Of a stretch of 64,000 bases of DNA, positions 1-8,548 are shown piece after piece. The stretch is from assembly GCA_964371655.1 (NCBI GenBank), contig CAYJOD010000019.1:26033-90032 (forward strand), written 5' to 3'. The notes beneath the pieces were generated by a model that was given only the letters and a program-made list of their open reading frames with translations, had not been told where the DNA came from and ran no database searches. Within the stretch, counting starts at the first letter, position 1, and every line of letters starts with the position of its first letter. A program made the position numbers and the translations under genes. This DNA comes from CAZGSN01 sp964371655 (GTDB lineage: Bacteria > Desulfobacterota > Binatia > HRBIN30).

Positions 1-98
1 CCGCGCGCGTAAGCAAGCGGTCAGCGGGTGAGTGCTTCCGCAGATGCACAGCAGGCTGCTCTGCCCTGTCAGCTTCTCTCAACATGTTGCTAGGAACG
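1..98. repeat. Inverted partial copy of a dispersed repeat (also at 32265-32353)
   Basis: The first ~98 bases match the reverse complement of 32265-32353 closely at both ends. Shared blocks include CCGCGCGCGTAAGCAAGCGG, GTCAGCGGGTG and CAACATGTTG, while the middle is more diverged. The unit is cut by the window edge. No gene is visible in 1-350; the rest of that stretch is the ATTCCGAGC repeat at 112-250. Confidence 0.75.
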
Positions 99-111
99 CG
101 GCGGTGTAGCA

Positions 112-250
112 GTTTGATTCCTGATCCACTGGTCATTCCGAGCATTCCACACTTCCGTGGCGAGGAATCTTCCGAGCTGCGCGACAATTGCGACGACCGA
201 CACGAGATTCCTCGCCTCCGCTCGGAATGACATCGGTCCAAAGATCAAAC
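112..250. repeat. ATTCCGAGC-type imperfect palindrome, copy 1
   Basis: The unit runs from GTTTGATTCCTGATCC to AAAGATCAAAC and its two ends are imperfect inverted repeats of each other. The inner arms carry GGTCATTCCGAGC and GCTCGGAATGACATCGG. A second copy lies at 15932-16074 and differs at only a few positions. It sits directly upstream of the gene starting at 351, so it may lie in that gene's leader. Confidence 0.85.
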
Positions 251-350
251 TGATACACCACGAGGACGACGGTGTGCGTTGCACGCGCCGTGCTCTTTCC
301 CATATTATGGGCTCTGCGGCCGGAGCCCCTCGGCGCCGCAACCACCTGGT

Positions 351-1529
351 ATGAAGGAAATCCCTCTCAAGCTGTCGGACGAGACCCTGCGCGACGGCGA
401 GCAACAGGCCGGCGTCTTCTATTCGTACGAGACCAAGGCGGAGCTGGCGCGACTGATCGGACGTACCGGCGTGCACGAGATCAACATCATGCCCGCCGCC
501 GACGAAGGCGAAGCGGCTATCGCCAAAGCGTTGGTCAACGACGGCTTCGGCGGGCTGATGACGGCGGCGACGCCCATCGGTCGCGCCTACGTGGATCAGG
601 TCAAGGCGTGCGGGTTTCAGAGACTCACCCTCTTTTACGCCGTCTCGGATCGCCTCCTGTTCCTTCGTGACGCCGATGTTCGGAGCGATGTCGCGCTCGA
701 AGGCAAGACCATTGACGACGACATCGGCTCCGGCATCGTCAACCGCGCCCGCGACAACATGCTGGCGCGTGTGGGCGACAGTCTGAGGTATGCGACCCGC
801 GAGCTCGGCTTGCACGTCGACTTCGCCGCCGAGGACGCCAGTCGCGCCGACCGCGACTTTCTCGTCCAATGCATGCGCGAGCTCGGCCCGTACCTCGATC
901 ACTTCCTGCTCTGCGACACCGTCGGGATCCTGGAGCCGTCGACGACCACGGCATGGATCGAGGATCTGCGGCGGGCTGCGGCGAACACTCCCATTGGAGT
1001 TCATTTCCACAACGACTTCGGCCTGGCGCTCGAGAACACGTTGCAGGCGGTGTTGGCCGGTGCGGCGATGGTGTCGGGGACATTCGGCGGGATCGGCGAA
1101 CGTGCCGGCAATGTCGCGCTCGAGCAGGTGGTGAGCGGACTGCAAGCGCGCTTCGGTTGGCGCATCGCCGACATCGACGACGCCACGATCGCCCGTGTCA
1201 CCGACTACCTCGAAGCCCACGGCGTGCGCCCGGCGCCACCCTACTCCCAGGCGGCGCAGCGCCACATCTCCGGTATGCACGTGCAGTCCCTCTTGCAGGA
1301 TCGTCGCAGCTACTGTGTGTTTCCCCACCTCGAACCCGAAATCTGGTTCGGCAAGATGAGCGGCGCCAGCAACTTTCAGTACGTCTTCGAGAAGACCTTG
1401 GGACGACAGTTGCCACGCAGCGAGTATGCGCGTCTAAGCACGCTGGTGAAGAAGCGCGCCCAGCAAGAGCAGCGCTGCTTTTCTACTGCCGAGGTGATCG
1501 CCCTGTTGGAGGCGGGAGCACTTGGATAA
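351..1529 (+). CDS. Homocitrate / isopropylmalate synthase-family acyl-transferring lyase
   Basis: This 392-residue protein belongs to the DRE-TIM barrel synthases, which condense acetyl-CoA with a 2-oxoacid. Residues 10-19 hold the D-x-TLRDGEQQ metal-binding signature. EDASRAD is at 161-167, CDTVG at 188-192, HFHND at 218-222 and GGIGERAGN near 246-254. The EDASRAD form is typical of NifV/AksA-like homocitrate synthases rather than LeuA, and the long C-terminal LeuA regulatory domain is absent. I chose ATG 351 because it precedes the first conserved strand; the reading frame stays open upstream to 279 through repeat DNA. The next gene overlaps the stop codon and encodes a matching dehydratase, so the pair probably does two steps of a 2-oxoacid chain-elongation route. 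The true substrate (homocitrate, citramalate or isopropylmalate) cannot be read from sequence, and no nif genes are present. Confidence 0.85.
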   Translation: MKEIPLKLSDETLRDGEQQAGVFYSYETKAELARLIGRTGVHEINIMPAADEGEAAIAKALVNDGFGGLMTAATPIGRAYVDQVKACGFQRLTLFYAVSDRLLFLRDADVRSDVALEGKTIDDDIGSGIVNRARDNMLARVGDSLRYATRELGLHVDFAAEDASRADRDFLVQCMRELGPYLDHFLLCDTVGILEPSTTTAWIEDLRRAAANTPIGVHFHNDFGLALENTLQAVLAGAAMVSGTFGGIGERAGNVALEQVVSGLQARFGWRIADIDDATIARVTDYLEAHGVRPAPPYSQAAQRHISGMHVQSLLQDRRSYCVFPHLEPEIWFGKMSGASNFQYVFEKTLGRQLPRSEYARLSTLVKKRAQQEQRCFSTAEVIALLEAGALG

Positions 1530-3258
1530 CCCGCCGGCAGCAAAGCACGAGACCCTCGTCCTCGGCGACGACATCAACACCGACGACATCATCCCGGCCA
1601 AGCGCTGCACGACCGCGGCGCCCGAGCAGCTCAGGCACTACGCGCTCGAGCATCTGATCGGCGCCGATACGCTGCTGCGGCGCTACGACGTCATCGAAGC
1701 CGGTCGCAACTTCGGCTGTGGGTCGAGTCGCGAGAACGCGCCCATCGCTCTGAAAGCGGCGGGGATCCACACCGTGCGCGCGCATTCGTTTGGAGCGATC
1801 TTCTTTCGCAACAGCATCAATATCGGGCTGACTCTCGAGCATCGCGGCGCCAGCGCCGCTGACGCGGTGATTGATCAGATCGTGCGCGCCGGTGGCCTCA
1901 ATGCCTACAATCAGGCGCGCCGCCGCGACGGCACCGCCCCGCCGCGCAGCACCACGGCACCACGGCCGCAGACCCTCACCGAGAAGCTCTTGGCGCGAGC
2001 CTCGGGGAACCGATATGTCCGCCCCGGCGAAACCATCTTCACCCGCGTCGACTTGGCGATGTCGCACGATGCCGTGATCGGCCCGGTCGCCGACCTCTTC
2101 CACGCGCAGTTCGGCGCGGAGGCGCGCCTCTGGGACAGAGACAAGCTGGTCTTGGTCGCCGATCATTTCATCCAGGTGAACGATGTCCGCGACGACCCGC
2201 GCGCGCTGGCGCTGCATCGTCAGCTGCAAAGCTTTGCGGCGGCGCAGGGCTGTCAAGTCTACGACACCATCGCCCCGGGTGACGCAGCCGGGATCTGCCA
2301 CGTGCTGCTGCCCGAGGAAGGGCTGGTGCACCCCGGCATGGTCATCGCGGGCACCGACTCGCATACGTGCACGCTCGGTGCGTTTGCGTCGTTCGCGCTC
2401 GGCGTCGGCACCACCGACATGGCGAATCTCTTCGCCATGGGTGACATCTGGCTACGTGTACCGCCTACCCTGCTCATCCATCTCGACGGCATCCTACCGG
2501 CCGATTGCTGCGCCAAGGACATCATCCTGCACATTCTCGGCGCGATCGGCTGCGACGGTGCGGTCGGCTCCGTCGTCGAGCTCCGCGGTACGGCACTCGA
2601 CGCTCTCGACATCGACGAACGCATGACCCTCACCAACATGACCGCCGAGTGTGGCGCCGTGTGTGGAATCATTGCCGCAGATGACCGAACCCGCTCGTAC
2701 GTAGGTGCGCGCTGCCCTACGCCGTGGGAGGAAGTCGTCGCCGACTCCGACGCCGACTATGCCGCGACCCTGCGCTTCGACCTCAGCGACCTGACGCCGC
2801 AGGTGGCCCAGCCCCCCAAGCCCGATTGCGTCACCGCCGTCACCGCCCTTGGTACCGTCGCCATCACCAAGGCCTTCATCGGCTCGTGCACGGGCGGCAA
2901 GCTATCCGACCTACGCGAGGCGGCGATGGTCTTGCGCGGCCGCAAGGTCGCCGCCGGGGTGGAGCTGTTCGTCGTCCCCGCCTCGCAAGCCGTGCGCCGC
3001 GAAGCGCAGCATCTCGGCTATCTCGATATCTTCGAGAGCGCCGGGGCGGAGGTGCTGAAGTCCGCATGCGGCGCGTGCATGAATGCGGGTCGCGGCAATC
3101 TCGGCCCCAACGAAGTCGGCATCTACGCCACCAACCGCAACTTCAAAGGCCGCAACGGCGATGCCACCGGGCGCGCCTACCTCGCCTCGCCACGCACCGT
3201 AGCGATCTCGGCGGTGCGCGGCGTGATCGCGGATAGGTTCGAGACGGCGGAGGCGTGA
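1522..3258 (+). CDS. Fused isopropylmalate/homoaconitate dehydratase, small-subunit domain first
   Basis: This 578-residue protein joins both subunits of an aconitase-family hydro-lyase. Residues ~10-125 are the LeuD-like swivel domain, with GDDINTDDIIPA and GRNFGCGSSRENAP (61-74). A Pro/Arg/Thr-rich linker covers ~132-152. Residues ~153-578 are the LeuC-like catalytic part with GTDSHTC (277-283), IGSCTGG (Cys456) and CGACMNAG (Cys516, Cys519), the usual three [4Fe-4S] ligands. The start is TTG at 1522, overlapping the previous gene by 8 bp, with GGAGG at 1508-1512. The domain order is opposite to classic aconitase and resembles AcnB without its HEAT domain. With the upstream synthase it would isomerise the condensation product; no partner dehydrogenase is in the window. 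The substrate is uncertain. Confidence 0.88.
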   Translation: MDNPPAAKHETLVLGDDINTDDIIPAKRCTTAAPEQLRHYALEHLIGADTLLRRYDVIEAGRNFGCGSSRENAPIALKAAGIHTVRAHSFGAIFFRNSINIGLTLEHRGASAADAVIDQIVRAGGLNAYNQARRRDGTAPPRSTTAPRPQTLTEKLLARASGNRYVRPGETIFTRVDLAMSHDAVIGPVADLFHAQFGAEARLWDRDKLVLVADHFIQVNDVRDDPRALALHRQLQSFAAAQGCQVYDTIAPGDAAGICHVLLPEEGLVHPGMVIAGTDSHTCTLGAFASFALGVGTTDMANLFAMGDIWLRVPPTLLIHLDGILPADCCAKDIILHILGAIGCDGAVGSVVELRGTALDALDIDERMTLTNMTAECGAVCGIIAADDRTRSYVGARCPTPWEEVVADSDADYAATLRFDLSDLTPQVAQPPKPDCVTAVTALGTVAITKAFIGSCTGGKLSDLREAAMVLRGRKVAAGVELFVVPASQAVRREAQHLGYLDIFESAGAEVLKSACGACMNAGRGNLGPNEVGIYATNRNFKGRNGDATGRAYLASPRTVAISAVRGVIADRFETAEA

Positions 3259-3276
3259 CGAACCGTCAGGGCGCGA

Positions 3277-5634
3277 TCACTGGCAGTTTCTGAGCGACGC
3301 CGCGACCGTCTGCATGACCTCGCCGAGGGAAACGGCGCCATCAAAGTCTGCGTCCGCCACCGGACAGCTTGCCGTGGGAACCGCGGGATCGCATAGTGGC
3401 CGCCCCAGAAACACATTGACTGTCTTGACGATCTCTCCGATGGTCACCGTGCCGTTACCGTCGCAGTCGCCGCTGCACTGCGTCACCACGACTCCGGTCC
3501 CGCCGCCGGCCGCATTCGCGAGAGTGTTGCCGAACATGTCGACAGCACTGGCCGCGTTCGAGATCGGGTAGTTGCCGGCCACTGTGGCGGCGGAGACGCT
3601 CAGCTTACAGAGGTAGAGCGGTCCGTCGGGCAAGGGGTTGTTGCTGGCACCTGTGCTCACCCTCTCCAATCCAGCGCCGAGAGCACTGTGGGTCAGCGTC
3701 TTGTTCGCCGTCGTGCCGGGACCGATTTGCGGGTTGATCGTACAGCTCGCAACCACAAATTCGCTGGCGTCGTAGCCGATGTCGTTCGCAGCGCTCGTCA
3801 ACGACTCTCCGCCCGTCGCCAGGGTCGATGCCACACACGCGATGCCACCCGGCCGTCCGGCGCTGGCGATGAGTGCGATCGATAGTCCAGGTGCCAACGT
3901 GATCGTCGGAGTCGAGGTTGGGGTGGATGTAGGCGTCGCGGTGTTGGTCACGGTAGGTGTATCTGTCGCAGTTTGAGTGGCGGTTTGCGTTGGGGTCGAC
4001 CCACCCGCTTCGGCCACAGTGTACGTCAACGTCTTCATGCTCGTACCGCCGAGGCTGTCGTCCACGGTTACCTGAACTTCGAAGACTCCGGTGTTGTTCG
4101 CAGTCAATGACAAGGAGTTGCCCAACACGGAAGCTTGCAAGCCTACGGTGATCGAGAGAGCCGTCCACTTGAAAGGACTCTCGCCTCCGGAGGCGGTCAG
4201 ATTCGCTATGGTCTCCACATCCTTGGTACCGTCGGGGATCGCGATGTCGTCAACCGTGACCGCGTCGACCACGGTAATGTTGAATGTCGGATCGACGGCC
4301 GGCTGAGCGGGTTCGACCAAGTCGGTCGCATGCACAGTGAATGTCGCGGTGCCCGTGCCGTTTGGCGTACCGCCGATGAGGACGCCGGTCAGTGAATCGA
4401 GAGTAAATTCGTTGCCGGGATCGGAAGCCGGGAGCGTGCCTCCGGTGAACACAATGCTGTAGGGCCCCCCGCCGCCGCCGAAGATGAGCGGGCGATCCGG
4501 ATAGTGAACGCCAACCTCCCCATGGGCAAGAATTGCACCGTTGGCAGACAACGGTGTGCCGACGTCCGCAGCGGCGTTCTGCGCGCCGATGTATTCGCCG
4601 ACGACGATCAGGGCGCTGCAATCGACGTTGTGGCCGGCATCGAAACCGACACCATGCATCTCATCCGCGGCGACATGGGGACAGATCGCTTCATTGGTCC
4701 CGGTGTTGGGACCATCGGGGGTGTCGATCTCATAGGGACCAACGTACTTGTAAAACTCGTAACGCCGGGTCACCGACACGTGGCCGACACCCATCTGCCT
4801 TGAAAAGGCGAGCTCGTTGGCCGATGGGTTCATCTTGTCGGTCTGTAGAATCTGCCACTCGGTCTCCGTCACCGACTGCGGGTTTGGCACCGGGCCGAGA
4901 TTGCCGGGTACCGCTTCATCGTCGGAAACCAGGTGATGCAGATCGGCTTGGACTTCCGACTCCGTCTCGAAGACCTTGGCCCAGACGGCGACACCGAACT
5001 CCGCCTCGGGCAGGTAAGGGACAGGAACAACTGCCGGTGGTGGTGGAACTGGGATTACCGCAGCGACGATTGGCGGCTGATTGAGAACGGGGACCACGTT
5101 CCAGACTGGCGCGGGGATGGTGACCGGACTGCCCTGCGCGATCAGGCTGCCAGGGGCGGCCGGGTCTTCCTGCATCCAGCGATACACCGTCTTGCTTGGA
5201 TTCTTGAGCGTACCGACTCCAAAGTGCTCGCAACCACTGGTGTCGTAAGGCTGACCGTTGACGCTCATGTTCTTGAAGCAGAGGTGACCGCCGGTATCTT
5301 TGAAGCCCAAGGGTGCCACCAGCGTGGTTTCCGTAAAGACGTGCAGAACCTGATCGTAGGGGCTCATCCAACGTACGAAGGTGCGCGGCAGGGTGACGCC
5401 ATTCACCACCACGGTATCTTCGCTGATTCTTGGAATGCCGTAGCGCTGATACTGAAATGTGTAGGTGACGTCACTCGTGTGGATGTCCTCCAACTCGATC
5501 TCGAAACCATTGCAGGGAGAGCCCGTATCGTTGACCGCGTCGAAATTGCTTAACGCGCCAAACATTGTCCCTGCACGGGTGCGGTCAACTAGGGCAAGAA
5601 TCGTTGCCACAACGATGATCAGAGTCCTTTTCAT
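3277..5634 (-). CDS. Secreted multidomain protein with Ig-like, cohesin-like and dockerin-like modules
   Basis: This 785-residue protein starts at ATG 5634, which has GGGGAGGA upstream; the frame is open further to 5808 but without support. A signal peptide spans ~1-22. Residues ~23-385 are an unrecognised N-terminal region with a Pro-rich stretch (~186-208). Residues ~388-456 and ~465-541 look like putative Ig (He_PIG type) repeats. A Thr/Pro-rich linker lies at 546-582 and a cohesin-like beta domain at ~583-718. The C-terminus has two EF-hand-like dockerin loops, DCDGNGTVTIGE (723-734) and DADFDGAVSLGE (761-772). The architecture fits an exported, calcium-binding, surface or matrix protein. 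It is convergent with the dehydratase gene, 18 bp away. No catalytic domain is recognised. Confidence 0.8.
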   Translation of the reverse strand: MKRTLIIVVATILALVDRTRAGTMFGALSNFDAVNDTGSPCNGFEIELEDIHTSDVTYTFQYQRYGIPRISEDTVVVNGVTLPRTFVRWMSPYDQVLHVFTETTLVAPLGFKDTGGHLCFKNMSVNGQPYDTSGCEHFGVGTLKNPSKTVYRWMQEDPAAPGSLIAQGSPVTIPAPVWNVVPVLNQPPIVAAVIPVPPPPAVVPVPYLPEAEFGVAVWAKVFETESEVQADLHHLVSDDEAVPGNLGPVPNPQSVTETEWQILQTDKMNPSANELAFSRQMGVGHVSVTRRYEFYKYVGPYEIDTPDGPNTGTNEAICPHVAADEMHGVGFDAGHNVDCSALIVVGEYIGAQNAAADVGTPLSANGAILAHGEVGVHYPDRPLIFGGGGGPYSIVFTGGTLPASDPGNEFTLDSLTGVLIGGTPNGTGTATFTVHATDLVEPAQPAVDPTFNITVVDAVTVDDIAIPDGTKDVETIANLTASGGESPFKWTALSITVGLQASVLGNSLSLTANNTGVFEVQVTVDDSLGGTSMKTLTYTVAEAGGSTPTQTATQTATDTPTVTNTATPTSTPTSTPTITLAPGLSIALIASAGRPGGIACVASTLATGGESLTSAANDIGYDASEFVVASCTINPQIGPGTTANKTLTHSALGAGLERVSTGASNNPLPDGPLYLCKLSVSAATVAGNYPISNAASAVDMFGNTLANAAGGGTGVVVTQCSGDCDGNGTVTIGEIVKTVNVFLGRPLCDPAVPTASCPVADADFDGAVSLGEVMQTVAASLRNCQ

Positions 5635-5758
5635 AGCCGTCCTCCCCAGTCGGGAAGCTATTGCACGATCTGCACCAGACTCTGCCCGTACAACTCCCGC
5701 TAGTTCCGAGGGCGTCGCCGTCCGAGAGATGACAAAGCCTGTCCCGAGATTCCCGCGA

Positions 5759-6931
5759 TCATCCCATGTGCGCCGGTTCGATCGTGAGCTCGAAACAGTC
5801 CACGGCATAGGCTGAGGTGAGTCGACGGATCAGCTCGGTGCGCTCGGCGGCACCGCGACAAACGAGCTGAGCCGCGCCGTCGCCCTGCGAGCCGACGCCT
5901 TTTCCTCCCCACACGAGCTCCGACACTTCCGCTGCGCCGAGGATGCGATGCAGCTTCGGAGCGGTCAGCTCCGCGGCGCAGGCCGGAGCCACAGCGCGAT
6001 CGAACAAAGCTTGCGCCTCCTGCATCAGTCGGCCGAGCCGCGGCGCATCCGCGTCCGCGAGCGCCGCTCGCGCTGCTTCCACGATCTCGAGATTCTCCTC
6101 GCCCAGCGCCTGTCGCAAGCGCGCACGCTGTGGCGTCGGGGCGCCCGCGAAGCAGCGATTCAAGTCCGCAAGGATGCGCCGCGTGTCCTTGCGTGCACAC
6201 AGGTCGACGATCACAAAGTGCAGCGCCCCGCCGACCGCGAGCACTTGCACCTCAGGATCGCCGCCATCGAAGCGCAGGAGCACCGGAACCTTGCCGTAGG
6301 CGCAGGCTTGATCCATGCGGCCGCAGCGTGAGCCCGTGGAGATCTCGCCCTGATAGGCAAGCTCCATCTCGTCGCGCAGCGACAGACCCAAGCTGTACAC
6401 ACGACTGAAGGCACGCGCCACCAAAACGCAGATCGCGGCCGACGATGACAAACCGCGCTGCACCGGCAGATCGACGTCGTCGACGACCAGGCGTACGCCG
6501 CCGCTGCCGTATCGCTCGTGGACCACGGCAGCGACGCCAGCGCTGTAGCTGAAGAAGTCGGCCGCCTCCGCAGCGCGACGCAAGGCGCGCGCTTGCATTG
6601 GAATCGTCACCTGCCGCGTTGTGCCGTGGGGTACGTGGGTCACCAGCTCGAAGTCGGCCGAGGCTTCGACGCGAGCGCGAATGCCCTGATCGGTGCCACA
6701 GACGATACAAGCCCCTGCGACAATCTCGGGATCGTCGCAGCGTAACCCACCCGCCCAGTCGGAATGTTCGCCGAACAGGCACAGGCGACCGGGCACGAAG
6801 AGCTGGGGCACGGGGGGACAGTGGTCAGTGGCCAGTGGTCGGTGGTCGGTGGCTTGGAATCTAAGGCCATCCACTGACCCCTGACCACCGACCACTGGCC
6901 ACTGCCTCCTGACCACTGACCACTGATCCAT
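5759..6931 (-). CDS. Galactokinase-like GHMP sugar kinase with repeat-encoded N-terminus
   Basis: In the 390-residue reading from ATG 6931, the family part begins near residue 41. PGRLCLFGEHSDW (47-59) is the galactokinase-type substrate motif, GLSSSAA (160-166) the ATP-binding GHMP motif, GRMDQ (204-208) the catalytic segment and GGKGVGSQGDGAAQ (342-355) the C-terminal motif. The enzyme should phosphorylate a sugar or sugar-like alcohol in the cytoplasm. ATG 6931 overlaps the stop of the upstream PLP-enzyme gene, which favours coupled translation. Residues 1-40, however, are encoded by the hairpin repeat at 6818-6928 and look non-native. Relatives start right before LFVPGR, so GTG 6811 is the alternative start, though it lacks a Shine-Dalgarno sequence. 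Substrate unknown. Confidence 0.85.
   Translation of the reverse strand: MDQWSVVRRQWPVVGGQGSVDGLRFQATDHRPLATDHCPPVPQLFVPGRLCLFGEHSDWAGGLRCDDPEIVAGACIVCGTDQGIRARVEASADFELVTHVPHGTTRQVTIPMQARALRRAAEAADFFSYSAGVAAVVHERYGSGGVRLVVDDVDLPVQRGLSSSAAICVLVARAFSRVYSLGLSLRDEMELAYQGEISTGSRCGRMDQACAYGKVPVLLRFDGGDPEVQVLAVGGALHFVIVDLCARKDTRRILADLNRCFAGAPTPQRARLRQALGEENLEIVEAARAALADADAPRLGRLMQEAQALFDRAVAPACAAELTAPKLHRILGAAEVSELVWGGKGVGSQGDGAAQLVCRGAAERTELIRRLTSAYAVDCFELTIEPAHMG
6818..6928. repeat. TGACCACTGACC-type hairpin overlapping a kinase 5' end
   Basis: The left arm is built from repeats of GTGGTCAGTGGCC and GGTCGGTGG; the right arm is the complement, with CTGACCACCGACCACTGGCC and CTGACCACTGACC. It lies between the conserved start of the GHMP kinase and the stop of the upstream gene, and it is read in frame if translation starts at 6931. 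Confidence 0.85.
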
Positions 6932-8370
6932 CACGGTTGGTGGAAGAGCTGGTTCAAGTACTCCGTCAGCAGTCGCTCGCGGACCGCGGCGGGTAGAGTG
7001 TTCATCATCTCATTGACCCCCGCCATGCGTTTCGGAACTTCACTTCCTTCAACGCCGGCCATCCCCAGGAGCTGGCTGAACTGCTCGTCCGACAGAGTTG
7101 TCAAGTCCATCGAGCCAAGCGCGCCGCGGACCATCTCGGCGAGCTCTCCCGACGGCATCGAGCGCGCTTTGTCGACGCAGGTCTTCAGGTCGGCGAGGAG
7201 CGCGTCCACCCATTTCACGCTCGCCGGGTTCACCGAGAGGTGGATGTTCTCCTTCGACCCGTGCAGCCCGAGCTGCGGCTGGATGTACCAGCCAAGATCT
7301 TTCATCTCGTCGATCACGTGAAAGACGCTGACCACGTCGGAGGTGAAGGCGACCAGATTCATCTCTGGCTTACCCAGCAGGCGCAGCCCATCGATGTGTT
7401 CGATTCCGGCGGCAATGCGTCGGGTGGCGTCGAGCACCTGGCGTGCGATCTCGAGGTAACCGTCGTCGCCGATGAAGTTCAACACCGCCCACGCCGCCGC
7501 CAGCGGCCCGGCGGACTTGGTGCTCTGCACGGTCGGATTGATGATGGTGTAGCCGGTCCAGTTAGCGCAGGCGTAGATCTGGTGCCGGCGCAGGTCCTTG
7601 TTGCGGTGCAGGATGACGGAGGCGCCCTTGGCCGCGAACGCGTACTTGTGGAAGTCCATCGAGATCGAGGTCACGCCCGGGACGTTGAACTCGAAATCCG
7701 GCACCGGCGCGCCGAGGCGGCGGAAATACGGCAGCAGAAAGCCGCCCATGCAACCGTCGACGTGCAAGAGCAGATCGTGTTCCAAAGCGATCTGGCCGAT
7801 GTCGCGAATCGGATCGACGACACCATGCGCGTACGACACCGCCGAGCCCACCAACAAGATCGTGTTGGGCGTGATGGCGCGGCGGATAGCCTCAGGGTCG
7901 GCTTTGAACGTGGTCGTGTCGACCGGCACCAGCACCGGCTTCACGCACAGGTAATGACAAGCCTTGTGAAAAGCAGCGTGCGCCGTCGTCGGCAGAATGA
8001 TCTCCGGCTCCTTGATCTGCGGGCGCTTGGCGCGCGCGAAGTCGCGGGCGGTCTTGACCGCAAGGATCAGGCTTTCGGTGCCGCCGCTGGTGAAGTTGCC
8101 GACGACGTCGTGGTCGCCCTTCAAGTGCGCCGCCGCCATCGCCACCAGCTCATTCTCCAAGCGCAAGATGCTGGGAAACACGGTGGGATCGAGGCCATTC
8201 TCGCTGAGGTAGAGCGAGTACGCCTGCTTGATCACCTCTTCGGCCGCCGCGCCCGGATCGTACACGTACGCCCACGTCCGCCCGTCGCGCCAAGGCATGT
8301 CGTTCGCCTTGTACGACTGCAGCGTTTGCAACACTTCCTCTTTGCTCCGGGCTTTGCGCGGAATCTCCAT
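6931..8370 (-). CDS. PLP-dependent sphingosine-1-phosphate lyase / decarboxylase-family enzyme (copy 1)
   Basis: This 479-residue group II PLP enzyme carries TSGGTES (94-100) for phosphate binding, HVDGCMGGF (203-211) with the Asp that contacts the PLP pyridine, and MDFHKY with Lys242 as the Schiff-base lysine. The overall pattern fits the sphingosine-1-phosphate lyase branch better than classical glutamate decarboxylase. Such enzymes split phospho-amino-alcohols or decarboxylate amino acids. AGGAGG sits just upstream of ATG 8370. The gene overlaps the downstream GHMP kinase at GTGATGG, so the two are probably translated together, and a creatininase-family gene lies upstream. A paralogue is at 45113-46543. 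The substrate is unknown; a role on a phosphorylated amino-sugar or lipid base is only inference. Confidence 0.85.
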   Translation of the reverse strand: MEIPRKARSKEEVLQTLQSYKANDMPWRDGRTWAYVYDPGAAAEEVIKQAYSLYLSENGLDPTVFPSILRLENELVAMAAAHLKGDHDVVGNFTSGGTESLILAVKTARDFARAKRPQIKEPEIILPTTAHAAFHKACHYLCVKPVLVPVDTTTFKADPEAIRRAITPNTILLVGSAVSYAHGVVDPIRDIGQIALEHDLLLHVDGCMGGFLLPYFRRLGAPVPDFEFNVPGVTSISMDFHKYAFAAKGASVILHRNKDLRRHQIYACANWTGYTIINPTVQSTKSAGPLAAAWAVLNFIGDDGYLEIARQVLDATRRIAAGIEHIDGLRLLGKPEMNLVAFTSDVVSVFHVIDEMKDLGWYIQPQLGLHGSKENIHLSVNPASVKWVDALLADLKTCVDKARSMPSGELAEMVRGALGSMDLTTLSDEQFSQLLGMAGVEGSEVPKRMAGVNEMMNTLPAAVRERLLTEYLNQLFHQP

Positions 8371-8410
8371 GGTTCCTCCTAATGACTTAGCTCACGACGC
8401 TCGCGAACCG

Positions 8411-8513
8411 CGTAGGGCCAAAGGACTCGAAGGGCAAAGGGGCAGAGGGAAGAAACGGCGGCCATCGGCTCTCCTCCCTTTGCCCCTGATCCCTTTGCCC
8501 CTTTGTCCCTTAC
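8411..8513. repeat. CCTTTGCCCC-type hairpin, copy 1
   Basis: The left arm reads GGGCCAAAGGACTCGAAGGG then GCAAAGGGGCAGAGGG, and the right arm is its approximate complement, with CCTTTGCCCCTGATCC and CCTTTGTCCCTTACG. Related units are at 17432-17526, 20010-20106 and, in part, 23353-23437. It fills the gap between the creatininase-family and PLP-lyase genes. Confidence 0.85.
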
Positions 8514-8548
8514 GCAGTGCGCCATTGTGTGAATTTCGAGACGTTCGG

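Noticed and set aside
90..1328. A 412-codon open frame opposite the synthase gene.
   Set aside because: It is the antisense of a clearly conserved gene, has Arg/Val-rich low-quality composition and no motifs. Long antisense frames are expected at this GC content.
7240..8382. A 380-codon open frame on the plus strand over the PLP enzyme.
   Set aside because: It is a shadow of the SPL-type gene, which has its catalytic lysine, phosphate motif and a strong Shine-Dalgarno sequence.
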